Assembly: GCA_012841015.1 (NCBI GenBank)
Contig: DUVN01000030.1
Location: forward strand, 39,880 to 103,879
Reading direction: 5' to 3'
DNA from: Clostridiaceae bacterium
Lineage (GTDB): Bacteria; Bacillota; Clostridia; Saccharofermentanales; DTU023
Length of the DNA: 64,000 bases
The notes under the pieces were generated by a model. The model was given only the letters and a program-made list of their open reading frames with translations. It was not told where the DNA came from and did not search any database. This document shows positions 15,785 to 25,381 of the stretch, piece after piece; the stretch's first letter is position 1; every line of letters starts with the position of its first letter. A program made the translations under genes and the position numbers.

Positions 15785-17583
15785 GTTACTTTGTTACAGG
15801 CAATGAATATGTGAGTTTGCCGACGATTCGTGAAGATAACGCTGCGGTAGAATCCGTCACCTTTCTTCATATGGGTGCGAAAGGAATGATTGAACTTGCC
15901 GGTACAAGCGATGTACCCCTGCTCATGCCTGTCGTTTATGTCAATGGACGGGAGATCCCCATTGAAGATGTGCGCTGGGAACGCCGTTATCACTGGATCC
16001 CGCAGTTTTTTGCGCGTGCAGGTCACCTAGGCTTTGAGGGTGTTTATCTCGCTCCTATCGGTGAGCGCGGTTTTGGGGTTCGCCTCACTGTAAAAGGTGA
16101 CACCGACGGTGTAACGTTCGGCATAAAAGGCTGTTGGGGGACAACGTTTCATTCTGTAAACGAAAGCAAACTGATCGATGCGCCGAAGTTTGCGTACGAC
16201 AGTGGTTGGAATCATGCCTTTGTCATGGATCAGCGCGCCGGTCTGCCGCTCTTAGCATTCGCACCTCTTTATACGGAGCGGCCGGAGGCCGGCTCTATCG
16301 AATGGCGCTACGCGCAGACTGGCAACGACATCACTTTTCAGTTTACGGAGTCTGCGGAAAATAATCATGAATTTGTCCTGTGGTTTGGGCTCGGCTTTGA
16401 GGAAGTGGCTGCGGCTACGAGCGCTAAAGAAATGTTCCGTCACGGTTGGGATGCGAAGATGAGGGAGACGGCAAACTGGCTCGCGATGCGCGAGCGGACG
16501 GTCGGCGATGCGACTCTTGACGCGATCTTGAATCTTAATCTCTTTTTCAGTTTTTTCTTTGGCGGCGGTGAGACGCTCGACACGGAAGAATTCGTTCTCG
16601 TAACTTCGCGAAGTCCGCGCTACTACGTGAGCGCGGCCTATTGGGATCGCGACAGTCTCTTATGGAGTTTTCCCGCCATCCTGCTTGCCGATTCTGAGAC
16701 GGCGCGGCTCATGCTTAACTACGTTTTTACGCGGCAGATTCGCAATGCCGGCATTCATTCGCGCTACATCGATGGAACCGTGCTGGAGCCGGGCTTTGAG
16801 CTTGATGAACTTTGCGCTCCTGTTATTGCGCTCACTCGCTATGTGGAGGAGACAGGCGATGTCAGGATTCTAAAGGACGAAGCCGTGCGGGCGGGAATTG
16901 ACGTAATTCTAAAGAAACTTGCCGCGAAACGTCATCGTGAAGTCGAGCTTTATGAGACATTTCTTCAGCCTACCGACGACATGCGTACATATCCTTACTT
17001 GACTTATAACAATGTGCTCGTATGGTACATTCTAAAAAAACTGTCGTCTTTCTACCCCGAATACGAACATCTGAGAGAAACGGCCGAGCGTGTCAAGTCG
17101 GCTATTTTGCAGCGGCTCGTGCGAGAAAAGGACGGTAAGAAGCTGTTTGTATGGTCATCCGATCTCGACGGCGGCTGGGATATTTATGATGAACCGCCTG
17201 GGAGCTTGTTGCTTCTTCCTTTTTACGGTTTTTGCAGTTTGGATGATCCTGTGTGGAAAAACACAACAGAAGTGATTCGTCACAGAGATTACCCCTTTTC
17301 ATTTGCCGATTACCCCATCGCGGAAATCGGCTGCCGCCACGCGCCTTATCCTTGGGTTTTGAGTATTGCCAACAGTCTCCTTTCCGGTGCGTGGGAGAAG
17401 GCGAAGCGTCATCTTTCGCTTTGTCGTTTCGACAACGGCATTGCTTGTGAAAGTGTGGATCCCGTTACAGGCGAGAGCCGGACGGGAGACGCTTTTGCTA
17501 CATGTGCCGGTTTCTTAGCTTTTGCTATTGACACTGCCTTTAACGGCAAACGGTTGTGTGGATCGGAGGAGATATCGTTTTGA
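15781..17583 (+). CDS. Probable (alpha/alpha)6-barrel glycoside hydrolase (GH125/GH15-like)
   Basis: The protein has 600 residues. The first 230 look like an all-beta domain. The remainder is helical and carries 'Y-W-D-R-D-S-L-L-W-S-F-P', resembling the R-D-S signature of several (alpha/alpha)6-barrel glycosidases, and a downstream 'W-D-I-Y-D-E-P-P-G-S'. I cannot assign the family firmly. It overlaps the GH31 gene by 4 bases and the GH65 gene by 4 bases, so all three are translationally coupled and presumably act on the same glycan. There is no signal peptide. Alternatives are a glucoamylase-like or alpha-mannosidase-like enzyme. Confidence 0.6.
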   Translation: MSYFVTGNEYVSLPTIREDNAAVESVTFLHMGAKGMIELAGTSDVPLLMPVVYVNGREIPIEDVRWERRYHWIPQFFARAGHLGFEGVYLAPIGERGFGVRLTVKGDTDGVTFGIKGCWGTTFHSVNESKLIDAPKFAYDSGWNHAFVMDQRAGLPLLAFAPLYTERPEAGSIEWRYAQTGNDITFQFTESAENNHEFVLWFGLGFEEVAAATSAKEMFRHGWDAKMRETANWLAMRERTVGDATLDAILNLNLFFSFFFGGGETLDTEEFVLVTSRSPRYYVSAAYWDRDSLLWSFPAILLADSETARLMLNYVFTRQIRNAGIHSRYIDGTVLEPGFELDELCAPVIALTRYVEETGDVRILKDEAVRAGIDVILKKLAAKRHREVELYETFLQPTDDMRTYPYLTYNNVLVWYILKKLSSFYPEYEHLRETAERVKSAILQRLVREKDGKKLFVWSSDLDGGWDIYDEPPGSLLLLPFYGFCSLDDPVWKNTTEVIRHRDYPFSFADYPIAEIGCRHAPYPWVLSIANSLLSGAWEKAKRHLSLCRFDNGIACESVDPVTGESRTGDAFATCAGFLAFAIDTAFNGKRLCGSEEISF

Positions 17584-19760
17584 AGCCGACTTGTATTACA
17601 TCGTGGACTATTTCCTGTGGAGCTGACGCTGAACGCAGTTACCGAGAAAGTATTTTTTCAATCGGAAACGGCTATATGGGGACGCGCGGTTTCCGACCTG
17701 ATGAACGCGGTCAACATGCGGCGTGGCGCTCAACTTTTCTTGCCGGCTTCTACGAATACATCAGGACGGGGATAACCGATTTAGTCAATCAGCCTGACTT
17801 TTCGGCAATGGTGCTCCGGCTGAACGGAGAAGATACGGGATGCATGCGTGTCGTCGATTTTGCACAGTCGCTCGACATGAGAAACGGGTTGCTTGAATGG
17901 CAGTTCGCGCTGGAATCTTCCGATGGCCTTAAGACACAGATCAAGATGGAAAAATTCATCAGCATGGCAAGCCGTCACGTGGCGGCGTTGCGCCTCTCGG
18001 TCATACCGGACAATTGGAGCGGTTCGCTTCATCTGGAGACGGGGATTGATGCTTCCGTTCAGAATCTTCCGATCGCTGACAATCAACTTCAAGGCAACAG
18101 CGAGTTCGTTCAGATGTGGGACGTGCCGGAGATATATCCAATCGATGGTGGCGCTTTACTGACAGCCAAGACGTTGCCTTCACGGCGGTCGGTATCGATG
18201 GCGTATGCGCTCAATGCCGACGAGAGCATCGAGTTGATCGAGGAAGACTTCAGCGTGTCGAGCGTGTTGGTGACAACACTCGAATGCGGAATGTGTTGGC
18301 AGGTGGAGAAGGTTGTTGCCGTTGCTAGCTACAGGGACGGAGACAGCGAAGCGATTGCTCGAAGCGAGTTGGAATGCATCCGTTACGAGAGCTTTGACCA
18401 ACTTCTCGGCCGGTCGGAAAAAGCATGGAGCAAGCTGTGGGAGACAAGCGATGTTGTCCTAGAGGGAAATGAGACTTGGCAGGGCGCTGCACGCTACAAC
18501 ATCTTTCAACTCCTTCAGGCCGTTCCGAAGGATGATCCTCATGCAAGCATCGGCGCCCGAGGGTTGACGCACGGACGCTACAAAGGCTGTTACTTCTGGG
18601 ACGCGGAGATCTTCATGCTGCCTATGTTTACGATGACACAGCCGAAAATGGCGCGGGATCTTCTCTTATACCGTTACAATACGCTACCCGACGCTCTTGA
18701 AAGCGCGAAAAGCTTTTCCGCCAAGGGGGCGCGGTACTCTTGGATGGCGTCCGATACGGGATTTGAACAATGTGAGACGTGGGACACCGGGTGCTGTGAA
18801 ATACACATCACAGCGGATGTCGCGTTTGCATTCGGAGAATACGCGGCGAGCACGGGTGACGATCATTTCCTCAGCCGCTACGGCGCTGAAGTCTATATAC
18901 AAACTGCGCGCTACTGGGTGGATCGGTTTAACTACAGCGCTAAAGAAGATCGCTATCATATTTTGTTTGTGAAAGGTCCCGACGAGTACTGCGGCGTGAC
19001 GAGTAATGATTTTTATACGGTGAGCATGGCGCAACAGAATCTCCATCTCGCAATAGACGCCGTATCCGAGATGAAGCAGCATTGGCCCGACGAATGGGAA
19101 GATCTCTCCTCTCGAATTGCGTTCAACGATGATGAGATTGATGTATGGCAGGACATCGCCAATAAGAGTGTTCTCCTTTTCGATGAGGAGCGCAACCTTT
19201 GGATACAAGACGAAACGTTTGAATATATGGAACCTCTTGATATTGAGAAAGAGAAGGATGGAGATAAGCCACTCTATTTTAAGATTGCTTACGACCGCTT
19301 GCAGCGGTATCAGGTGCTTAAGCAGCCGGCCGTGTTAATGTACATGGCTCTACGTCCCGACGATTTCTCCAAAGATGAGATCGAGGCGGCATGGGATTAC
19401 TATGAGCCGAAAACGCTCCACGATTCGACGCTCAGCTTTGGAATTCATGCGCTCGTCGCTTCAAGACTCGGAAAAATTTCTGATGCCATCCGATATCTTG
19501 AAAAGTCTCTCTTTCTCGATCTTTTCGATGTAATGGAAAACACGGCACATGAAGGCGTCCATATGGCGTCACTCGGCGCGACGTGGCAGGCGCTTATTTT
19601 CGGCTTTGGCGGATTATCGCACAATGGAAAACACTTTTCGGTTGTGAACAGACTTCCGGAGCAGCTATATACCATGCGATACAGGTTTTTCTTTAAGGGT
19701 GAGCAATACGAGGCGGAAATACGACAAGGCACTGATCCCGTTGTCAGGATGATTGTATAG
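17580..19760 (+). CDS. GH65-family disaccharide phosphorylase (kojibiose/trehalose/maltose type)
   Basis: This 726-residue enzyme has the GH65 layout. An N-terminal beta-sandwich is followed by an (alpha/alpha)6 barrel with 'K-G-C-Y-F-W-D-A-E-I-F-M-L-P' and the catalytic acid Glu469 in 'G-P-D-E-Y'. The C-terminal part contains 'D-S-T-L-S' and 'E-G-V-H-M-A-S-L-G-A-T-W-Q'. Members split alpha-glucosyl disaccharides with phosphate to give beta-glucose 1-phosphate, which fits the beta-phosphoglucomutase gene downstream. The TTG at 17580 has GGAGGAG eight bases before it and overlaps the previous stop (TTGA); a GTG at 17556 is a weaker choice. The exact disaccharide cannot be read from sequence. 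Confidence 0.92.
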   Translation: MKPTCITSWTISCGADAERSYRESIFSIGNGYMGTRGFRPDERGQHAAWRSTFLAGFYEYIRTGITDLVNQPDFSAMVLRLNGEDTGCMRVVDFAQSLDMRNGLLEWQFALESSDGLKTQIKMEKFISMASRHVAALRLSVIPDNWSGSLHLETGIDASVQNLPIADNQLQGNSEFVQMWDVPEIYPIDGGALLTAKTLPSRRSVSMAYALNADESIELIEEDFSVSSVLVTTLECGMCWQVEKVVAVASYRDGDSEAIARSELECIRYESFDQLLGRSEKAWSKLWETSDVVLEGNETWQGAARYNIFQLLQAVPKDDPHASIGARGLTHGRYKGCYFWDAEIFMLPMFTMTQPKMARDLLLYRYNTLPDALESAKSFSAKGARYSWMASDTGFEQCETWDTGCCEIHITADVAFAFGEYAASTGDDHFLSRYGAEVYIQTARYWVDRFNYSAKEDRYHILFVKGPDEYCGVTSNDFYTVSMAQQNLHLAIDAVSEMKQHWPDEWEDLSSRIAFNDDEIDVWQDIANKSVLLFDEERNLWIQDETFEYMEPLDIEKEKDGDKPLYFKIAYDRLQRYQVLKQPAVLMYMALRPDDFSKDEIEAAWDYYEPKTLHDSTLSFGIHALVASRLGKISDAIRYLEKSLFLDLFDVMENTAHEGVHMASLGATWQALIFGFGGLSHNGKHFSVVNRLPEQLYTMRYRFFFKGEQYEAEIRQGTDPVVRMIV

Positions 19761-19780
19761 GGGATTGAGGGGGTGGCGCT

Positions 19781-20056
19781 ATGGACGGCTTCTACAATAA
19801 AGGAATATGTGTTTCGGAGGATATTTCAGTGATCGTGTTTGATGATCTTGAGAACTCCCAGTATCTGACTTCGGGATTGACGACGATCAGACAGAAAAGA
19901 TCTTTAAAAGGGCAAAAAGCAGTTGAGATGCTGCTTGAAATAATTGGAAATCCAAACTTGTCCAGAAATGAGGAACTATTGTCTCTTCATCTGGTTGAGC
20001 GCGGATCGGTACAGCTCATAGCAGATTTAGAGAGTCGGCAGGGGAAATGGAGGTGA
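19781..20056 (+). pseudogene. C-terminal remnant of a second LacI-family repressor
   Basis: This 91-codon frame encodes only the end of a LacI-type effector domain: 'S-E-D-I-S-V-I-V-F-D-D-L-E-N-S-Q-Y-L', 'L-T-T-I-R-Q-K' and 'L-V-E-R-G-S'. It aligns with the last quarter of the intact repressor encoded at 11979. The helix-turn-helix and most of the sensor domain are missing, and an ATG has been gained or kept at 19781. It lies between the GH65 gene and the sugar-binding lipoprotein gene, where a second regulator may once have stood. A small expressed protein cannot be excluded. Confidence 0.75.
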
Positions 20057-20192
20057 AAAAGGCGGCTTGCACAGTCCTGCAAAAACATGTGCAAACCGCA
20101 GCAAACGATAACCTGGGAAGGCTCGTTTTGCGGCTTTATCTTAAGTGAAACGAGCAGATAAATCAATGAAACCATTTTAGGGAGGAAAAACA

Positions 20193-21497
20193 ATGAAAAA
20201 GCTATTGTCAATGATCGCATGTCTGCTCATGGTGGTGCTGCTCTTTACAGCCTGCGCCACCGGAAACGGCGACCCAAGCGATACGAAAGGAACGGAAAAA
20301 GGCACGGATCCGGCACAGCCCTCAGAGAAAGAGGTTGAGGCACCCGTCACGATCACGTACTGTAACTTCAATTCGTCGGGTGGTAATGAAGAAACGCTAC
20401 AAAAAATGGTTGAAGCGTTTCAAAACGATCATCCTAACATCAAGGTAGAAGTTGAAACGATCGGCTATAACGATTATTTTACGCAAATGCAGACGCGCGT
20501 TGCGGGAGGCACGGCGCCAGATTGTTATGAACTCAACATAGAAAACTTCGCCGCGTATGCTAACAAAGGTTTGCTTGCCGAAATCGTCGACGCCGATGTC
20601 AGTTCGCTTAATGAAACGGCCCTCAACGCGTTCAAGGTGGACGGCAAACAGTTCGGATTGCCGGAAAGTTTCTCCAATGTCATACTGATCTACAACAAGG
20701 ATTTGTTTGATCGTGCTGGAATCGTCTATCCAACGGACGAGTGGACGCAGGATGATGTTCAGGCTGCGGCAGCGGCGATACGCGCGCTCGGAGATGACAT
20801 TTTCGGTATCTGGCAGCCGATTACGTACAATGAGCTCTTTAAGGTCGTTGCGCAATATGGCGGCAGCCTTTTGAATGAAGATAAAACTGCCTTTACAATT
20901 AATTCACCTGAGAATATTAAGGCTGCACAAGCGCTAGTCGATCGTGTTCTTGTGAGCAATGTGCAGCCCACAGAAGTTCAGGCAGGCGGAATGGGCGATT
21001 GGGATATGTTTATGAGCGGCCGTCTTGGCATGATCCCCACCGGCATTTGGGCCTTCAACACATTTACGGAAAATTGCGATTTTGCATGGGATATTGTTGT
21101 TGAGCCTGGCAGTACAAAGAAAGCGACACATTTCTTTTCCAACTGTGTTGTTATGAATCCGAAGACAGAGCATCCGGAAGCTGTAACGGCATGGCTTACT
21201 TGGTTGACTTCCAGCACTGCTTCCGCAGATATCCGTCTTGAAGCCGGATGGGATTTGCCGGCCCTGAAAAACATGGACGATTTAAAAGCCTATCTCGATA
21301 TCACGCCTCCCGACAACCGTGAGGCCGTATTCAAGAGCCTTGATTATCTGGTTATGCCACCGGTCATTGAGGACTATGCGATGATGAGCGATATCATCGG
21401 CGAAAAACTGGCAGCAGCTGTCTCCGGAGATATTACCGTCGAGGAGGCGCTCAATCAGGCGCAAAGCGAGTGTGAAGCGAAGATTACGCTGAAATAA
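20193..21497 (+). CDS. ABC sugar-binding lipoprotein (extracellular solute-binding protein family 1)
   Basis: This 434-residue protein has a lipoprotein signal: a Lys-rich start, a hydrophobic core and the lipobox 'L-F-T-A-C' about 23 residues in. A short acidic, Thr/Pro-rich linker comes next. The mature part has family 1 features such as 'N-P-N-I-K-V-E'-like and 'G-G-T-A-P-D-C-Y-E-L' segments. It would sit on the outer face of the membrane and deliver oligosaccharides to the two permeases downstream. A strong GGGAGGAAA site precedes ATG 20193. The intercistronic hairpin after the gene fits higher expression of the binding protein than of the permeases. Confidence 0.92.
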   Translation: MKKLLSMIACLLMVVLLFTACATGNGDPSDTKGTEKGTDPAQPSEKEVEAPVTITYCNFNSSGGNEETLQKMVEAFQNDHPNIKVEVETIGYNDYFTQMQTRVAGGTAPDCYELNIENFAAYANKGLLAEIVDADVSSLNETALNAFKVDGKQFGLPESFSNVILIYNKDLFDRAGIVYPTDEWTQDDVQAAAAAIRALGDDIFGIWQPITYNELFKVVAQYGGSLLNEDKTAFTINSPENIKAAQALVDRVLVSNVQPTEVQAGGMGDWDMFMSGRLGMIPTGIWAFNTFTENCDFAWDIVVEPGSTKKATHFFSNCVVMNPKTEHPEAVTAWLTWLTSSTASADIRLEAGWDLPALKNMDDLKAYLDITPPDNREAVFKSLDYLVMPPVIEDYAMMSDIIGEKLAAAVSGDITVEEALNQAQSECEAKITLK

Positions 21498-21505
21498 CAC
21501 GCAGG

Positions 21506-21540
21506 TTCTCCGGGGAGGGGCATATTCTTTCCCCGGAGAA
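21506..21540 (+). terminator. Intercistronic hairpin after the binding-protein gene
   Basis: An 11-bp perfect stem (21506-21516 with 21530-21540, arms TTCTCCGGGGA and TCCCCGGAGAA) closes a 13-base loop and is followed by AATTCTT. Such hairpins between binding-protein and permease genes usually protect the upstream mRNA or cause partial termination. It lacks a long T run, so full termination is unlikely. Confidence 0.7.
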
Positions 21541-21556
21541 AATTCTTCAGGTAACA

Positions 21557-22492
21557 ATGATGAGGTTAAAGAGAAAAAAACAGCGCACGCGCCACTTGGG
21601 TCAAGACGGACTTATCGTAGCTTCTCCGTTTTTGTTGCCGAGCCTGATTGGTTTCGCTGTTTTTTCTTTTATTCCTTTGTTGATCTCTATTTTGATCAGT
21701 CTCACCGATTGGAACGGGCTCGATGAATTGACCGCCAAAGGGTTTTTGCGAGATCACTATGTCGGGCTTGACAATTACAGGACTATTTTAGGAAGTGATG
21801 AGTTTTGGAAAGTCTTGAAGAATACAGGGCTCTACATTGTCATGTATATTCCGTTGATGCTTGTGGTTTCCATCGCTATCGCGCATTTGTTGAGCAGACC
21901 GCGACGCGGTGTCGGTGTGTTCCGTGTGCTCTACTATATTCCCGTTCTGACGTCTTGGGTAGCCGCTTCCTTGATATGGAAATCTGTTCTCTCACCGAAA
22001 TTCGGCGCGATCAATAGTGTCCTTGAGATACTGGGAATTCAGGGGCCCGGTTGGCTTTTAGATGAGAAATGGGCGATGCCCGCCATCGTTCTTGTGTCCG
22101 TATGGAAGGACATGGGGTTCTTTGGCCTGATATTGCTTTCCGGAATAGTCGGGATTAATAAAAGTTACTATGAGGCCGCTGAGATTGATGGCGCAGGCGG
22201 CTGGACTAAATTTTGGCGCATAACGCTTCCGCTGTTGACGCCCGCCATTTTTTACGTGCTGATTGTCAGTCTCATCAACGCGTTTCAGCTATTCCCGCAG
22301 ATCATGATCATGACTGATGGCGGCCCAAATGGAGCAACACAAGTGATGGTCGAACGCATCTATAAATATGGATTCCGGTACTACAAAATGGGTTATGCTT
22401 CGGCACTATCGTGGATTCTCTTTGTCATCATCATGGTCTGCACGATGGTTCAAATGCGCGGACAAAAGAAGTGGGTGAACTTTGACACATAA
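21557..22492 (+). CDS. ABC sugar importer permease (MalF-like)
   Basis: This 311-residue membrane protein has about six transmembrane helices. The permease-ATPase contact motif reads 'Y-Y-E-A-A-E-I-D-G-A-G-G-W-T-K-F-W-R-I-T-L-P-L-L' in the second half, the classic E-A-A loop. It forms the membrane channel with the next gene product. Two adjacent ATG codons (21557 and 21560) can start it. It overlaps the second permease by 11 bases. Confidence 0.92.
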   Translation: MMRLKRKKQRTRHLGQDGLIVASPFLLPSLIGFAVFSFIPLLISILISLTDWNGLDELTAKGFLRDHYVGLDNYRTILGSDEFWKVLKNTGLYIVMYIPLMLVVSIAIAHLLSRPRRGVGVFRVLYYIPVLTSWVAASLIWKSVLSPKFGAINSVLEILGIQGPGWLLDEKWAMPAIVLVSVWKDMGFFGLILLSGIVGINKSYYEAAEIDGAGGWTKFWRITLPLLTPAIFYVLIVSLINAFQLFPQIMIMTDGGPNGATQVMVERIYKYGFRYYKMGYASALSWILFVIIMVCTMVQMRGQKKWVNFDT

Positions 22493-23309
22493 AAGACGGT
22501 ACAATTCAGCACTTTATTACATCATTGCCATTCTTGTTGCAGTCGTCGCCATGGTGCCCTTTTTTTGGATGGTTGCTACGTCCTTAAAGGCTAGAGGCGC
22601 ACTGATGGCCATCCCCATTGAATGGATACCGAAAGAACCGACGCTTGGTGCGTATGTTAAGGTTTTTTCACGTTTTCCATTTTTAAAAACGATTGGCAAT
22701 AGCCTGTTTATTTCTATCACCTATACTTTGATCACCTTAATTTCTGCATCAATGGCAGCCTTTGCTTTTGCAAAAATTAAGTTTCCAAAAGCTGAACTGT
22801 TATTGAAGTGTTTTCTAGCGACAATGATGATCCCCACACAGGTAACGATGATTCCACTTTTTGTGGTAATGAATCGCCTCGGTTGGATTAACTCATTTAG
22901 AAGTGTCATTCTACCATCTATCTTTCGTCCGTTTGCCATGTTTCTTTTGGTGCAACAAATGCGAACGATACCGGATGACTTTCTAAATGCTGCGCGTATT
23001 GATGGAGCGAGCACATTTCAGATTTACCGCCACGTAGCGCTTCCCCTTTGTGTCCCGACGCTCGCTACACTTGCCATCACTACGTTTATGGAATCGTGGA
23101 ATGACTATCTCTGGCCACTTCTGATGTTAACCGATAAGACAAAAATGACACTTCCAATTGCTCTTGCGACTTTAAACGGGCAATACGCGACAGAATACAA
23201 TGTCCTCATGGCAGGAAGTTTAATGTCCATGATTCCAATTATTCTTGTCTACATTTTTGCTCAGCGATATTTCAAAAAAGGGATGATAGCAGGGGGTATT
23301 AAGGGCTAG
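22482..23309 (+). CDS. ABC sugar importer permease (MalG-like)
   Basis: This 275-residue partner permease has six predicted membrane helices and an E-A-A-type loop 'L-N-A-A-R-I-D-G-A-S-T-F-Q-I-Y-R-H-V-A-L-P'. It follows and overlaps the MalF-like gene. The usual start in GTG/TTG context (T-H-K-R-R-Y-N) is consistent with translational coupling. It works with the lipoprotein at 20193 and probably with the ATPase at 24103. Confidence 0.92.
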   Translation: MTHKRRYNSALYYIIAILVAVVAMVPFFWMVATSLKARGALMAIPIEWIPKEPTLGAYVKVFSRFPFLKTIGNSLFISITYTLITLISASMAAFAFAKIKFPKAELLLKCFLATMMIPTQVTMIPLFVVMNRLGWINSFRSVILPSIFRPFAMFLLVQQMRTIPDDFLNAARIDGASTFQIYRHVALPLCVPTLATLAITTFMESWNDYLWPLLMLTDKTKMTLPIALATLNGQYATEYNVLMAGSLMSMIPIILVYIFAQRYFKKGMIAGGIKG

Positions 23310-23391
23310 TTCATCAAAACAATCTAGTACGATAATTTTTGAGAGTAGAGATTTTTGGTTGGGAGTTTTCTAAAACAACTGGAGAAATGAC

Positions 23392-24048
23392 GTGACGATA
23401 AGTGCTGTTATTTTCGATCTTGATGGGGTTTTGACATCAACAGACCGTTTTCATATAGAAGCCTGGCAGACTACATGTGACAAGTGGGGGATACCATTTT
23501 GTGCGTCTTTACGCGATAAGTTGCGTGGAGTAGGCCGAAAAGAATGTGCTCTTCTCATTCTCAATGAAGCGGGAATCACTCTGTCAGAAAAAGAGCTTAA
23601 GCGTTTTACTGATGAGAAAAACAGGCTCTTTATTTCGCTTCTTGATTCAGCCGGTGAGGATGACGTCCTCCCCGGCGTAATGAAACTTCTAACGAAACTG
23701 AAGTCTCAATACCTTCTTGCTGTTGCGTCGTCAAGCAGAAATGCAAAAGCAATTCTAGAAAACACAGGCCTGTTGTCATTTTTCGATGTTGTCATTGACG
23801 GTACGATGATCACTCGTTCAAAACCGGATCCTGAGGTGTTTCAAAAAGCTGCAGAGGCCATTAATAAACCATACCACGAATGCCTTGTTGTCGAAGATAG
23901 TATGGCGGGAGTGGACGCTGCTTTGACACTTGGTTGCCCGGTAGCCGGTGTTGGTTCTGCGTGTATGGCGAGCGAGGTGACTTATGCATTGATAGAGACG
24001 AGAGAACTTGGAGAGATTTTTTTGAAAGATAACCAAGAAGCCAGATAA
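23392..24048 (+). CDS. pgmB: Beta-phosphoglucomutase (HAD superfamily)
   Basis: This 218-residue HAD enzyme has the nucleophile motif 'F-D-L-D-G-V-L-T' at residues 8-15, the cap-domain segment 'F-H-I-E-A-W', the 'A-S-S-S-R-N-A' motif II and 'K-P-D-P-E-V-F' plus 'V-V-E-D-S-M-A-G' motifs III/IV. It converts beta-glucose 1-phosphate to glucose 6-phosphate and so completes the GH65 route. GTG 23392 follows a GGAG at 23381. The pairing with a GH65 gene in the same operon makes this assignment stronger than HAD membership alone. Confidence 0.88.
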   Translation: MTISAVIFDLDGVLTSTDRFHIEAWQTTCDKWGIPFCASLRDKLRGVGRKECALLILNEAGITLSEKELKRFTDEKNRLFISLLDSAGEDDVLPGVMKLLTKLKSQYLLAVASSSRNAKAILENTGLLSFFDVVIDGTMITRSKPDPEVFQKAAEAINKPYHECLVVEDSMAGVDAALTLGCPVAGVGSACMASEVTYALIETRELGEIFLKDNQEAR

Positions 24049-24102
24049 TGTTATGACCGTAGAAAACACCTTGTGCAGGCGAAGCGTAAAGGAAGGGTAG
24101 AA

Positions 24103-25296
24103 ATGGCGACAGTAACGCTTAAGGGAATAAAGAAGCTCTACGACAAAGATGTAGTGGCGGTGTGTGATTTCAATCTAGAGATTGCCGACAAGGAATTTGT
24201 CGTACTCGTCGGCCCGTCGGGGTGCGGCAAATCGACGACGTTGCGGATGATTGCGGGGCTGGAGGAGATTACTGAAGGTGAGCTTTTTATTGATGATCGC
24301 TTGGTTAATCATGTGGCGCCGAAAGACCGTGATATTGCCATGGTTTTTCAGAATTATGCGCTGTATCCGCACATGACCGTCTATAACAACATGGCGTTTT
24401 CGCTGAAGCTTCAAAAGATGAGGAAGAAAGAGATCGACAAGCAGGTGCGGCGTGTGGCGGAGATTTTGGGTATCACAGCGCTTCTTAAACGGAAACCGAA
24501 GGCGCTTTCCGGCGGGGAGAAGCAGCGCGTGGCGATCGGGCGCGCGATCGTACGGGAGCCGCAAGTGTTTTTGATGGACGAGCCTCTCTCGAATCTAGAT
24601 GCTAAACTACGAAACCAGATGCGTGCGGAGATCATCAAACTGCGCCAGCGGGTCGATACAACATTTGTATACGTGACGCACGATCAGACGGAAGCGATGA
24701 CCCTAGGGGATCGGATTGTGATCATGAAGGACGGGTATATCCAGCAGACGGGTACGCCGAACGAGGTCTTCCACCATCCGGCAAACTTGTTTGTTGCGGG
24801 ATTTATCGGCACGCCGCAGATGAATTTCTTTGACGGGGAGTTGAGAAAAGAAGGTGAGATTTATACCGTTTACATCGGTGACGTACCCATTGCACTTCCT
24901 GAAGTGAAACAACAGTTGCTGCGGGAGGCAGGTCAGGATAACGGGGCGATCATGGTCGGCATCCGACCGGAGCATATCATGCTTGTGGATGATGCTAGGC
25001 TAGGTGAATGTTCGGACGGCGATAGTTCCGATATCGGGCGTTCGGAGCCGGTACCTATCGGTAGTGAATCTGGCGGACAACAATTTGTCGGATCACTTTT
25101 GTTTAGCGAGATGATGGGGAGCAGCGTGCACCTTCACGTAAAGGATGGAGAAAGAGAAGTTGTAATCGTGCGTCCTACGGGCGTCATGTCGGCTACCTGC
25201 CCTTCGACTCTTGCGGTAGGGGCTTCCGTCCGCTTCCGGCTGCCGGGCGCGTTGTGTCATTTGTTCGATAAAGAAACGGAAAAGAATCTGATCTGA
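24103..25296 (+). CDS. ABC sugar importer ATPase (MsmK/UgpC/MalK-like)
   Basis: The ATPase has about 397 residues. It shows Walker A 'G-P-S-G-C-G-K-S-T-T', the signature 'L-S-G-G-E-K-Q-R-V-A', Walker B 'V-F-L-M-D-E-P-L-S-N-L-D' and the switch 'T-H-D'. A C-terminal regulatory domain of the MalK type begins near residue 240 and contains 'G-I-R-P-E-H'. It powers import through the two permeases upstream and may serve other sugar importers too. I chose ATG 24103 (M-A-T-V-T-L-K-G), the usual family start; a TTG at 24073 is less likely. A short Asp/Ser/Gly-rich insertion sits at about residues 303-325. Confidence 0.93.
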   Translation: MATVTLKGIKKLYDKDVVAVCDFNLEIADKEFVVLVGPSGCGKSTTLRMIAGLEEITEGELFIDDRLVNHVAPKDRDIAMVFQNYALYPHMTVYNNMAFSLKLQKMRKKEIDKQVRRVAEILGITALLKRKPKALSGGEKQRVAIGRAIVREPQVFLMDEPLSNLDAKLRNQMRAEIIKLRQRVDTTFVYVTHDQTEAMTLGDRIVIMKDGYIQQTGTPNEVFHHPANLFVAGFIGTPQMNFFDGELRKEGEIYTVYIGDVPIALPEVKQQLLREAGQDNGAIMVGIRPEHIMLVDDARLGECSDGDSSDIGRSEPVPIGSESGGQQFVGSLLFSEMMGSSVHLHVKDGEREVVIVRPTGVMSATCPSTLAVGASVRFRLPGALCHLFDKETEKNLI

Positions 25297-25381
25297 TTGT
25301 CACCATACATGATCTTAACGGGTGTCTTTCGTGGAGACGATGCTGTATAGACGGATCGCAGATGGTTTGCTCTGTACTCTA

